Shown: positions 1-5,914 of the stretch, in pieces | How the letters are laid out: each line of letters starts with the position of its first letter | Numbering within the stretch: the stretch's first letter is position 1 | NCBI GenBank assembly: GCA_036771375.1 | Contig: DAIPHL010000133.1 | Location: forward strand, 1-5,914 | Direction: 5' to 3' | Source of the DNA: DAIPHL01 sp036771375 | GTDB lineage: Bacteria > Synergistota > Synergistia > Synergistales > Synergistaceae | DNA: 5,914 nucleotides | Notes under the pieces: generated by a model | What the model was told of the DNA's origin: nothing | Databases searched by the model: none | The model's input: only the letters and a program-made list of their open reading frames with translations | Translations under genes and position numbers: made by a program

Positions 1-1
1 G

Positions 2-82
2 GTCGGCGCGGATCGAAGAAGCCGGCTCCACAGTGAGAAGATCAAGGCTGTCGAGCAGGAAAAGAAAAGAGAAAAGACGTAG
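2..82 (+). CDS. Possible C-terminal end of an upstream gene (partial)
   Basis: This frame is open from the left edge and ends at TAG 80-82. It encodes about 26 residues, ending in a Lys/Glu-rich tail (EKIKAVEQEKKREKT). Third positions are mostly G or C, and the alternating charged residues look like a normal protein tail. The overlapping frame, which feeds the next gene from GTG 33, is packed with AGA/AGG codons that the rest of the window uses less, so I prefer this frame as the coding one here. A third frame also stops at 34-36 and could instead be the end of the upstream gene. Too little is visible to name a product. Confidence 0.33.
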   Translation, partial: VGADRRSRLHSEKIKAVEQEKKREKT

Positions 83-128
83 CGCGACCGACCGGACCTC
101 TTCGATCCTCGGACCGCACTTCTCCCAC

Positions 129-647
129 ATGTCGCCGACATGGTTTTTGATACGAAACATCGCAACGGCGGGCATAAAGGCAACGCTCTGGCTGTATCGG
201 CACATCGCAACCCTGAGGACGATGAGCACTCCGGAGGAGCGGCTGCACAAAAGGACCCTCTATCTGTGGCTTGTCCCCTATCTCGGTGCATTGCTCTGCG
301 CCGCACTTGCTTTTTGGAGGAATTTCGCTTCGGACGAAGGCACGGTATCCACCGGCTCGTTTCTACCGACGGCGGCGATTGGATGCATGGTGGTCAGCAT
401 CCTGATCAACCGGCATATCCTCTTTTGGTCGAGGCGTGTCATCATCGACCACGTTTCGTCGAACGCCCCCGAAACGATACGTTTCCAAACAAGAGAATTT
501 GCCCCGTCTTCTCTGCTGCTTTGGTTCTTCGGCGCCGTCTATCTCCAAGCACAGATCAACCGTCTGCTTCGAAAAAAAAGCCTTCGCGGAAACCCGCAGG
601 CAAAGAGGCCGGCGATATCCGACGGGCATCGATCCTCTGTTTTTTAG
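129..647 (+). CDS. Small polytopic membrane protein, unknown function (weakly DUF4234-like)
   Basis: This is a 172-residue protein if it starts at ATG 129. It has four hydrophobic stretches, at about residues 5-24, 44-63, 79-100 and 126-142, separated by Arg/Lys-rich loops, so it is probably an inner-membrane protein. The first segment (TAGIKATLWLYRHIATL) recalls the TxGIYxxxWxY pattern of DUF4234-type membrane proteins, but that likeness is by eye only. It has no signal peptide or catalytic motif that I recognise. The start is uncertain: GTG 33 would add 32 very basic residues and overlap an upstream stop as GTGA; ATG 129 lacks a clear ribosome binding site; ATG 222 has GAGG close upstream but would lose the first hydrophobic segment. 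Codon use through 129-647 looks coding. It converges on the prepilin gene, with 13 bases between the two stops. Confidence 0.55.
   Translation: MSPTWFLIRNIATAGIKATLWLYRHIATLRTMSTPEERLHKRTLYLWLVPYLGALLCAALAFWRNFASDEGTVSTGSFLPTAAIGCMVVSILINRHILFWSRRVIIDHVSSNAPETIRFQTREFAPSSLLLWFFGAVYLQAQINRLLRKKSLRGNPQAKRPAISDGHRSSVF
572..601 (-). terminator. Intrinsic terminator of the prepilin-like gene
   Basis: Read on the minus strand, GCCT-GCGG, a GTTT loop, then CCGC-(GA bulge)-AGGC form an 8-bp GC-rich stem with one 2-base bulge. Eight T follow directly (plus-strand A tract 572-579; arms 580-583/598-601 and 586-589/594-597). It lies about 60 bases after the prepilin stop and inside the last coding part of the opposing membrane-protein gene. 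Folding and the T run were read by eye. Confidence 0.65.
604..645 (+). terminator. Possible intrinsic terminator of the membrane-protein gene
   Basis: AGAGG (604-608) can pair with CCTCT (634-638), and inside it CGAT can pair with ATCG. GTTTTTT (639-645) follows directly and runs into the stop codon of the membrane-protein gene. The stem is short and interrupted by an internal loop, so this is a weaker candidate than the minus-strand terminator beside it. Confidence 0.3.
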
Positions 648-660
648 GTCTTCCGGATTC

Positions 661-1128
661 TTACCTTACCCGCAGAGAAAGAGTATAGTTTCCACCTGAG
701 GCGTTTCCCGTGTAATCGGTTCCCGAGACGGCTTCGTCAAGCGCACGTCTGAGGGCGGGAGAGACGGGGAAGTTGGTGAACGAGACGCTCACTCGTCCTC
801 CGATCCTGACGCATTGAAAAAACGGGCGGAGTCGGGAGTCGATTGGCCTGTTCAGGTGCCGCTCCGCTTCGGTCCTTGCCAGGTTTGCGTTTCCCACAAG
901 CGCCGTCAAGGGATCGGCATCTCGGGTCGCGTTTTGCAACGAATATGTCAGAAGCGACGCCCTTATCCCATCCAGCTCGGAGAGAATGCGGACGGCCTCC
1001 CCCTTGTCAACGCTCCTTCCGTACAGCAGAAGCACCATTCCGGCCAGCACGGCGATGATCGCAACCGCAATCAGCATCTCCACCAGCGAAAAACCCTTCA
1101 ACGCGTGTGTACGTTTTCTCATGTCCAA
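661..1128 (-). CDS. Type IV prepilin-like / pseudopilin protein
   Basis: The protein has about 155 residues. A short basic leader (RKRTHALKG) is followed by the classic class III signal: cleavage after Gly12, then FSLVEM with Glu at mature position 5 and a hydrophobic helix of about 20 residues (LIAVAIIAVLAG). In this family a prepilin peptidase cuts after the Gly and N-methylates the Phe, and the helix packs into a pilus or a type II secretion pseudopilus. The remaining 120 or so residues are a soluble head with one Cys and no recognised subtype motif, so major pilin, minor pilin, pseudopilin or competence pilin cannot be told apart. I chose TTG 1128 because GGAGGAG (1135-1141) sits 6 bases upstream; ATG 1122, two codons later, is the alternative with a long 12-base spacer. 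No pilus assembly gene is in the window. The gene stands alone between two terminators. Confidence 0.85.
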   Translation of the reverse strand: MDMRKRTHALKGFSLVEMLIAVAIIAVLAGMVLLLYGRSVDKGEAVRILSELDGIRASLLTYSLQNATRDADPLTALVGNANLARTEAERHLNRPIDSRLRPFFQCVRIGGRVSVSFTNFPVSPALRRALDEAVSGTDYTGNASGGNYTLSLRVR

Positions 1129-1134
1129 AACACA

Positions 1135-1141
1135 CTCCTCC
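1135..1141 (-). promoter_or_regulatory. Ribosome binding site that decides the prepilin start
   Basis: A full GGAGGAG on the minus strand lies 6 bases before TTG 1128 but 12 bases before ATG 1122. The spacing favours the TTG start, adding only Met-Asp to the leader. Confidence 0.6.
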
Positions 1142-1232
1142 AAGGAGCATCGGCATGATGAACGAAGAACCCTCCCGGGTTCGGAAATCCTAAAACCGAA
1201 GAGCTCGGAAATTCACCATGCCAAGGGCAAAC

Positions 1233-1270
1233 AAAAAGCGACGTACCATGAAAAAGTAGTCGCTTTTTTT
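1233..1270 (-). terminator. Intrinsic terminator after the HU gene
   Basis: AAAAAGCGAC (1233-1242) pairs with GTCGCTTTTT (1259-1268), and three more pairs (TAC 1244-1246 with GTA 1256-1258) follow one bulged base, leaving a 9-base loop. It begins about 22 bases after the HU stop codon. In the HU direction the stem is followed by TTTTTGTTT. A run of seven T on the other strand (1264-1270) means it could also work on plus-strand transcripts. It separates HU from the prepilin-like gene. Confidence 0.75.
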
Positions 1271-1291
1271 ATAATGATTCTCGGCAAAGAA

Positions 1292-1585
1292 TTATTTCTT
1301 TTTACCTTTGTTCACTGCCTCTTTCAGCGCTTTTCCGGCGCGGAACACGGGAACTTTTTTCGCAGGAATGTTGATCTCCTGCTTCGGGTTCTGCGGATTG
1401 CGTCCTTTACGGGCCGAACGGTGCTGAACCTCAAACGTCCCGAAACCGACCGCCTGAATCTTGTCCCCTTTTGCCAGCGCCGCCTGAATCGCACCAAAAA
1501 CAGCGTCCACAACTTCGGCGGCTTTCTTTTTCGTCAAACCTTCGACTGTCATCGCAACTTCGTTTGCCAGTTCCGCTTTTGTCAC
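1292..1585 (-). CDS. hup: DNA-binding protein HU
   Basis: This is a complete 97-residue histone-like protein, close to the usual 90-95 of the family. HU dimers bind and bend DNA with little sequence preference, compacting the nucleoid and helping replication, repair and recombination. The family order is clear: an N-terminal helical dimer core (TKAELANEVA ... LTKKKAAEVVDAVFGAI), the GFGTFEV turn, the DNA-contacting beta arm (SARKGRNPQNPKQEINIPA, with the tip proline that wedges into DNA), then VPVFRAGKALKEAVN. The tail ends in GKKK. The start is GTG 1585, with GGAGGTG (1593-1599) 7 bases upstream. HU is favoured over IHF because of the arm sequence and because a single gene of this type is seen. 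A strong promoter upstream and a terminator downstream suggest its own abundant transcript. Confidence 0.95.
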   Translation of the reverse strand: MTKAELANEVAMTVEGLTKKKAAEVVDAVFGAIQAALAKGDKIQAVGFGTFEVQHRSARKGRNPQNPKQEINIPAKKVPVFRAGKALKEAVNKGKKK

Positions 1586-1592
1586 GATCTAA

Positions 1593-1599
1593 CACCTCC
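1593..1599 (-). promoter_or_regulatory. Strong ribosome binding site for HU at a GTG start
   Basis: GGAGGTG, nearly the full Shine-Dalgarno complement, is placed 7 bases before GTG 1585. It supports the GTG start and high expression. Confidence 0.8.
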
Positions 1600-1673
1600 G
1601 TTATAGTTTTGGCTACCCGCGCATCACGGAAAGCCTCTCGCTCTTCTACCGTGAAACATTCCGAGCATTTGCC

Positions 1674-1702
1674 ATTATGCAATTAAAACCCGTAGCAGTC
1701 AA
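1674..1702 (-). promoter_or_regulatory. Sigma-70 type promoter of the HU gene
   Basis: On the minus strand TTGACT (plus coordinates 1697-1702) and CATAAT (1674-1679) are separated by exactly 17 bases. Each hexamer has one mismatch to TTGACA/TATAAT. It starts 7 bases before the der stop in transcription order, so HU has its own transcript even if der reads through. The start of transcription would be near 1667, giving a leader of about 80 bases before the HU start. Confidence 0.75.
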
Positions 1703-1709
1703 GCTTTTT

Positions 1710-3044
1710 TTATTGATCCGGCGATTTCTCCCCCTTATTTCTGAAAAAAAGCCGAAGCGGTGTCCCGGAAAAATCCGTCATCCTGCGCAAAAGGTTCTCG
1801 AGCCTCCTCTTAAAAGGTCTGGAGACGAGTTTCTCGTCGTTCACGAAGAAGACGAACGCAGGCGGCGTACCTTCAACCTGCGTGCAAAACGAGATCTTGA
1901 GGTTTCGCCCCCTACCGTCTCCCGGCATACGCTCGAAAACCAGAATCTCCCGGACCAGACGGTTCAACTCCGACGTAACGATTCGCCTCCGCCGGCTCTC
2001 GTCGACCTTGACGATGTACCGGCTCAGTTTCGACAACCCACGACCGTTCAGAGCCGAAAGGAAAACGACGGGAGCGTGCGCGGCAAAGGGAAGCTCGTCC
2101 CGAAGGAGCCGGAGCATCCTATCGCCGATCTTCTCCTCCCGAGGGGCGAGATCCCACTTGTTCACCGCGACGACAAGCCCCTTTCCTCGATCGAGCACGT
2201 GCCCGACGAGCTTCTTGTCCTGGTCGGTGACAAGCTCGGTCGCATCGAGTACGACCACGGCGACACGGCATTTGTCCACCGCCTGGTACGTACGAACCGC
2301 GGAGTAGTACTCCACGTCGTTCTTCACACGGGACTTCCTTCGCAGCCCCGCAGTGTCCAAAAAACGGAAGCGGGTTCCTTCCACATCGACGAGAGAATCC
2401 ACGACATCCCTCGTCGTGCCGGGAACCTCGGAAACCAGCGATCTCTCCTCCCCCGCGAAGGCGTTGAGCAGACTTGATTTGCCGACGTTGGGACGGCCGA
2501 CGATCGTCACGGGGATGTCCTCCGACTGTTCGAGGCCATCGCTCTCCTCCGGCAGAAATGCCGTCATCCCATCCAGAAGATCGCCCATATTGAAATTGTG
2601 AACAGCGCTCACCGGTATCACGTCGAAGCCGAGAGAAGCCGCCTCGTAGACGACATCCTGATCGTCCGGATTGTCGATTTTGTTGACCGCCACGACCACG
2701 GGACGCCCGCTCTTCCTCAGAAACTGCGCGATTTCCTCGTCCATTCCGGTCACGCCCTCATGTCCGTCGAGCACCAGGACAACGCCGTCGCTTTCGTCGA
2801 CCGCAAGTTTGACCTGCTTTTCGATTCTGTCCGCGATTTCCGGAAAATCTCCGTCACGATCGCCCATGATGCCCCCCGTGTCGACGATGTAGAAATCGCG
2901 GCCGTTCCACGTCATCTCTCCATAGAGACGATCCCTCGTGACTCCGGGCACATCGTCGACGATCGACTCACGCCTTCCGAGGAGCCTGTTGTATATCGAA
3001 GACTTTCCGACATTCGGACGTCCCACGATCGCGATAATACCCAT
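1710..3044 (-). CDS. der: Ribosome assembly GTPase Der (EngA)
   Basis: This is a complete 444-residue protein, normal for the family. Der has two GTPase domains in tandem and binds the 50S subunit during its maturation. Domain 1: GRPNVGKS (8-15), GVTRD (34-38), DTGG (55-58), NKID (121-124), SAV (146-148). Domain 2: GRPNVGKS (183-190), PGTTRD (208-213), DTAG (230-233), NKWD (295-298), SAL (330-332). A KH-like RNA-binding domain fills about 350-435. All G motifs are intact. I chose ATG 3044, which puts the first P-loop at residue 8 as usual; GGTGA (3049-3053) lies 4 bases upstream. A TTG at 3077 would add 11 residues without support. It lies 79 bases after the priA stop on the same strand, probably in the coaBC-priA transcript. 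No terminator is seen between its stop and the HU promoter. Confidence 0.97.
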   Translation of the reverse strand: MGIIAIVGRPNVGKSSIYNRLLGRRESIVDDVPGVTRDRLYGEMTWNGRDFYIVDTGGIMGDRDGDFPEIADRIEKQVKLAVDESDGVVLVLDGHEGVTGMDEEIAQFLRKSGRPVVVAVNKIDNPDDQDVVYEAASLGFDVIPVSAVHNFNMGDLLDGMTAFLPEESDGLEQSEDIPVTIVGRPNVGKSSLLNAFAGEERSLVSEVPGTTRDVVDSLVDVEGTRFRFLDTAGLRRKSRVKNDVEYYSAVRTYQAVDKCRVAVVVLDATELVTDQDKKLVGHVLDRGKGLVVAVNKWDLAPREEKIGDRMLRLLRDELPFAAHAPVVFLSALNGRGLSKLSRYIVKVDESRRRRIVTSELNRLVREILVFERMPGDGRGRNLKISFCTQVEGTPPAFVFFVNDEKLVSRPFKRRLENLLRRMTDFSGTPLRLFFRNKGEKSPDQ

Positions 3045-3123
3045 TCGTTCACCAATCCTCCGCAAAATAAGATCCAATTAATTCCAGTCGCTCCATCACA
3101 TGGTTTCTTGTTCTTTCGCCCGC

Positions 3124-4985
3124 TCACTCGTGCCAGACGGTCACATCCGGCAGGCCGTGCCTTGCCGCGGATATGCCGAAAAACGGCAAAAGGGCGCTCC
3201 GCAGCGCCGAGAGCCGACGGGTCCTCAACCAGATTGTCGTTTTTTCCCCCTCCGTCTCGTCCGCCACCCAGTACTCGAACCGTTCCCTCTCGAACACGGC
3301 AATCATCCGTTTGGCGTCAAGCGTGGACACCATCACACGAATCAAGGAGGAGAAGGGCGGAAGACCGAACAACCGGCGCTCCCGTAACTCCCTTCGCCAG
3401 AAAACGGACCAGCCTCTTTCCAGACCGGCCTGCCATTCCTTCCCCGGCCGGCTCGTCTGGAGAAGAACCCTCCGGCTGGCCGGGGAGAGTCCCCGCCAAC
3501 GGGACTCCCATACGAGGCCAAACGCTCTCGTCCTCGCGTCATGTTGACAGGAGCGCGCCTCTCCATCGGCATCGATCCAACCGACCAGGCCGACCTCAAG
3601 TGTATCACAGAACGCGAGTGCCGCTCTCGTCCCGATCAGCAGGCCGGGACGACTGGAGGGCAAATCGGACGGAATCGACACGCTCTTTTTCTGCCCGTCC
3701 GCCACGGACAGGATCGGAGACGGCCGGTCGATCGCCGCCCGAGCCAGAGTAAGAAGCGCCTCCAGGCCGGGACGTTTCGCAAAGAGCAATCGTCCCCGAC
3801 AGGTCGGGCATACACCGGGGACACTCGCCGAAAACCCACACGATACACAGCGGACACGATCCACGGAAGCCTCCCAACGCATCGCCCCACCGCACTTTTT
3901 ACACCGGACGGAGCTTCCGCACTCCTCGCAGACGATCTCTCCGGCATAACCACGACGATCGAGGATCCATATCGCCCACCTTCCGGCGTCAAGCGCCCGT
4001 GTCGTCTCACGCACAAGCGGCTCGCTGACGGCAAGGGCGTCCCGGACCCCTTTGACCTCCGGTGCATACGCCAATCGGAGGTCAACGAACAGGAAATTCT
4101 TCGTCTTGACCGGTTTCTCACAATCCCCTTTCCGGCCGTCGGGAAGCCTCGTAAACGCCCTCACAGAGGGCATTCTGCCCCCCAGGACCAGAGAAAGCCC
4201 TTCCAGTTTCGCCCGCATCGCCATCAGACTTCTGACGTTGTACACGGGCCGTCGCGCCGTACGCCAGACATGGTTGCTCTCATCGTCCAGGACGATGCGC
4301 GCGAGGCCTCTCAGCGGCGCCATCGCGATCGTCTGTCCCCCGATCGCAAGAGATATCCCTTCGGCCGAGAGCATCCCGCTCCAGGCCCTCCACTCGGCGA
4401 CGGCCCCACTCCTTGGGTAGACGACGATCTCCTCTTTTTTCAGGCCAAAGGATACGCCTTCGAGAAACGAAGCAAAGGCAAGCGCTTCGGGATACGTCGG
4501 AAAGGCGATGATCGTCGGTTTTCCGTCAGAGAGGAGTTGCCTATATTTCTCGTACCGAAGCGCGTCCTGGGGCTCGTATACGAAGAAGACGTCCGGGGAA
4601 TTCGAGACCCGCTCCCCGAACGACGGCACATTCTCGGAAGGGAGAATCGCGCCTTCGAGGAAGCGGGCGGGAAGAAGCGTCTTTACGGCCGTCCCGCTTC
4701 CGCAGAGATGTGCCTCGCAAAACCAGCGGATGAGCGCAAGGTTCGCCCTCGACAGAAGGGGGCTTTTGTCTATCACGTCGAGGATCTCCCGAACCTCTCC
4801 TCCGAAAGCGTCCTCCGTCTTCTCCGCCCCGACGGAGAGCACAACGCGACTCGAGAGCCCTTGCCGACCGGAACGCGGACCCTTGCGCCCGGTTCGCAGG
4901 AACAGCCCGAAGGGAGCCGATAGGCGAGATCGGTCCACCAAGGTCCCGGAAGGGCCACCGAGACGAAGACGCCCTTTTCGTTCAC
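3124..4985 (-). CDS. priA: Primosomal protein N' (PriA), helicase-degenerate, with an apparent frameshift
   Basis: PriA recognises stalled forks and reloads the replicative helicase. GTG 4985 overlaps the coaBC stop (GTGA) and opens the 3'-DNA-binding domain (VSVALPGP, AYRLPSG, GARVRVPVGKGSRVA). That frame ends at TGA 4773-4775, while the family sequence resumes in another frame (VVLSVGAEKTED, then EILDVIDKSPLLS) from about 4843. One base missing near 4840-4850 explains the break; the repaired protein has 620 residues against roughly 730 usually. A stand-alone open frame of 605 codons begins at TTG 4941. Eight zinc-binding Cys are kept as four CxxC pairs (3799-3930). The ATPase motifs are not: no GxTGSGKT loop, DDES (4276-4287) in place of DEEH, GGRMPS in place of GSATPS, no GRAGR. 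LPPF and a shortened C-terminal domain remain. It probably binds DNA and partner proteins without helicase activity, as annotated for actinobacterial PriA. Confidence 0.85.
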
Positions 4986-5914
4986 CTCGACAGGTCGACG
5001 ATCAGGTCCAGGATCCCGGAGGCGATGCGCCACTTGCTTCCGAAAAACTCTCGGGAAGCGGCGCGGGCATGACGCTCGGCAAAGAACACCCTCACCCGGT
5101 TGGTCTCCACCGCGAAACCGGCGTCGTCACCGGAGACGTCGTTTGCAACCACTGCGTCGAGTCCCTTGCTCTCGATCTTTTTCCGGGCGTTTACCTCCAC
5201 GTCGTCCGTCTCCGCCGCAAATCCCACCAGGATCTGGCCGGCTCTCTTGCGCTCGGCGATCTCGCGGGCAATATCCGGGTTCGCAACGAGCGCAAGGTGA
5301 AGTTCCTCCGAATCACCCCGCTTGATCTTTGTCGCGGAGTAATTTTTCACACGATAGTCGCCCACTGCGGCCGCCTTGATCACGATGTCGGCGTCCGGCA
5401 GCTCGTCCAGACAGGCAGTGAGCATCTCGTCCGCGCTCACGACCCGTCTTGCTCTGATGCCGGAAGGGATTCGCCCGCTCGAAGGACCGGAGATCAGCAC
5501 GACATCCGCCCCGCGATAACGGGCCTCGGCGGCGAGGGCGTACCCCATCTTGCCGGTACTCGGGTTCCCGATAAAGCGGACCGGATCGATATATTCATGA
5601 GTGGGGCCCGCCGTGACGAGCACCCTCTTGCCCGCGAGGTCCTTTTCGGTCCGCAGTGCGGACCACGTTTCGTCCAGGATGGCCTCGACGGAGGGAAGTC
5701 TCCCCTTTCCTTCATAGCCGCACGCAAGATCACCGGAATCCGGATCGATCACGGCGATTCCGTTTTCACGCGCGATGCGGGCGTTGTCTTCCGTCGACGG
5801 GTTCTCCCACATGTGTACGTTCATCGCCGGGAAGAGGACGATCGGCGCGGTGCATGCGAGCATGGCCGCACCGAGCAAGGTGCCGGACTCTCCAGTCACA
5901 GCCATGCGGAGAAC
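4982..5914 (-). CDS. coaBC: Bifunctional CoaBC: phosphopantothenoylcysteine decarboxylase / phosphopantothenate-cysteine ligase (5' end outside window)
   Basis: The frame stays open to the right edge, so the N-terminal part of CoaC (flavin-binding region) is missing and about 310 residues are seen. CoaB joins cysteine to 4'-phosphopantothenate using CTP; CoaC then decarboxylates the product to 4'-phosphopantetheine, with FMN, in coenzyme A synthesis. CoaC part: PAMNxxMW (PAMN at 5819-5830) and the LACGYEGKGR loop with the catalytic Cys (codon 5720-5722). CoaB part: TAGPT (5600-5614), DPVRFIGNPSTGKMG with the conserved Asn (5564-5566), AAVGDYR (5351-5371) and KIKR (5318-5329) with the catalytic Lys. 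The stop TGA 4982-4984 overlaps the priA GTG, so translation of the two is probably coupled. A coaBC-priA pairing is common in bacteria. No motif is lost in the visible part. Confidence 0.96.
   Translation of the reverse strand, partial: VLRMAVTGESGTLLGAAMLACTAPIVLFPAMNVHMWENPSTEDNARIARENGIAVIDPDSGDLACGYEGKGRLPSVEAILDETWSALRTEKDLAGKRVLVTAGPTHEYIDPVRFIGNPSTGKMGYALAAEARYRGADVVLISGPSSGRIPSGIRARRVVSADEMLTACLDELPDADIVIKAAAVGDYRVKNYSATKIKRGDSEELHLALVANPDIAREIAERKRAGQILVGFAAETDDVEVNARKKIESKGLDAVVANDVSGDDAGFAVETNRVRVFFAERHARAASREFFGSKWRIASGILDLIVDLSR

Noticed and set aside
1167..1182. Perfect 6-bp hairpin GAACCC-TCCC-GGGTTC upstream of the prepilin gene
   Set aside because: It resembles a tRNA T-arm fragment at first sight, but the following bases do not complete an arm and no acceptor or anticodon stem is near. 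There is no T tract either, so it is neither a tRNA nor a terminator.
1207..1225. TTGGCATGG stretch (minus strand) considered as a sigma-54 promoter for the prepilin gene
   Set aside because: The required GC at the -12 element is missing at the right spacing, and no convincing -35/-10 pair was found either, so the prepilin promoter stays unassigned.
1431..1682. Minus-strand frame starting at ATG 1680-1682 with a protein-like beginning (KCSECFTVEEREAF)
   Set aside because: Its ATG lies upstream of the HU -10 box, so the HU transcript would not carry it, and it runs into the HU gene in another frame, where it turns into low-complexity sequence.
1677..2477. Plus-strand open frame of 266 codons opposite der
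   Set aside because: It is antisense to the well-conserved GTPase gene, and no family resemblance is seen.
3049..3096. 15-codon minus-strand frame (MERLELIGSYFAEDW) ending 4 bases before the der start
   Set aside because: It looks like a leader peptide by position, but it has no ribosome binding site and no regulatory residue run, and this length is expected by chance.
2598..3752. Plus-strand open frame of 384 codons crossing the der-priA gap
   Set aside because: It runs antisense to two recognisable genes and has low-complexity Arg/Ser/Pro composition. It arises from GC-rich codon bias.
3541..4923. Plus-strand open frame of 460 codons opposite priA
   Set aside because: It is the antisense shadow of a clear PriA-family gene. 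Its translation is Arg/Pro/Thr-rich, without domain motifs or a ribosome binding site.

Overview
The window is ordinary bacterial chromosome, densely coded and GC-rich by eye. It shows no phage, insertion sequence, CRISPR array or RNA gene. The gene set (CoaBC, PriA, Der, HU, one type IV prepilin-like protein) is bacterial. I lean towards a diderm anaerobe such as a member of Synergistota because of this gene neighbourhood and the style of the HU and PriA proteins, but that is an inference and the sequence does not prove the taxon.

Most of the window (about 1290-5914) reads on the minus strand. From right to left it holds: the 3' two thirds of coaBC (coenzyme A synthesis); priA (replication restart), whose GTG start overlaps the coaBC stop in a GTGA; der (double-GTPase ribosome assembly factor), after a 79-base gap; and a gene for the nucleoid protein HU. 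HU has its own good sigma-70 promoter just after der and an intrinsic terminator after its stop. Further left on the same strand, a lone prepilin-like gene lies between the HU terminator and a second strong terminator, so it looks like a one-gene transcript.

The left edge reads on the plus strand. It holds what may be the last codons of an upstream gene, then a small membrane protein of unknown function that converges on the prepilin gene with only 13 bases between the two stops. The prepilin terminator lies on the opposite strand inside the 3' coding end of this membrane-protein gene.

The most notable locus is priA. (1) Its N-terminal DNA-binding domain and the rest of the protein lie in different reading frames, with the break near 4840-4850; one missing base would explain it. 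(2) Independently of that break, the helicase core has lost the Walker A loop, the DEEH box and the arginine-finger motif, while all eight zinc-binding cysteines remain. It looks like an ATPase-dead PriA, comparable to the helicase-less PriA known from Actinobacteria. I found no sign of a novel multi-gene system.
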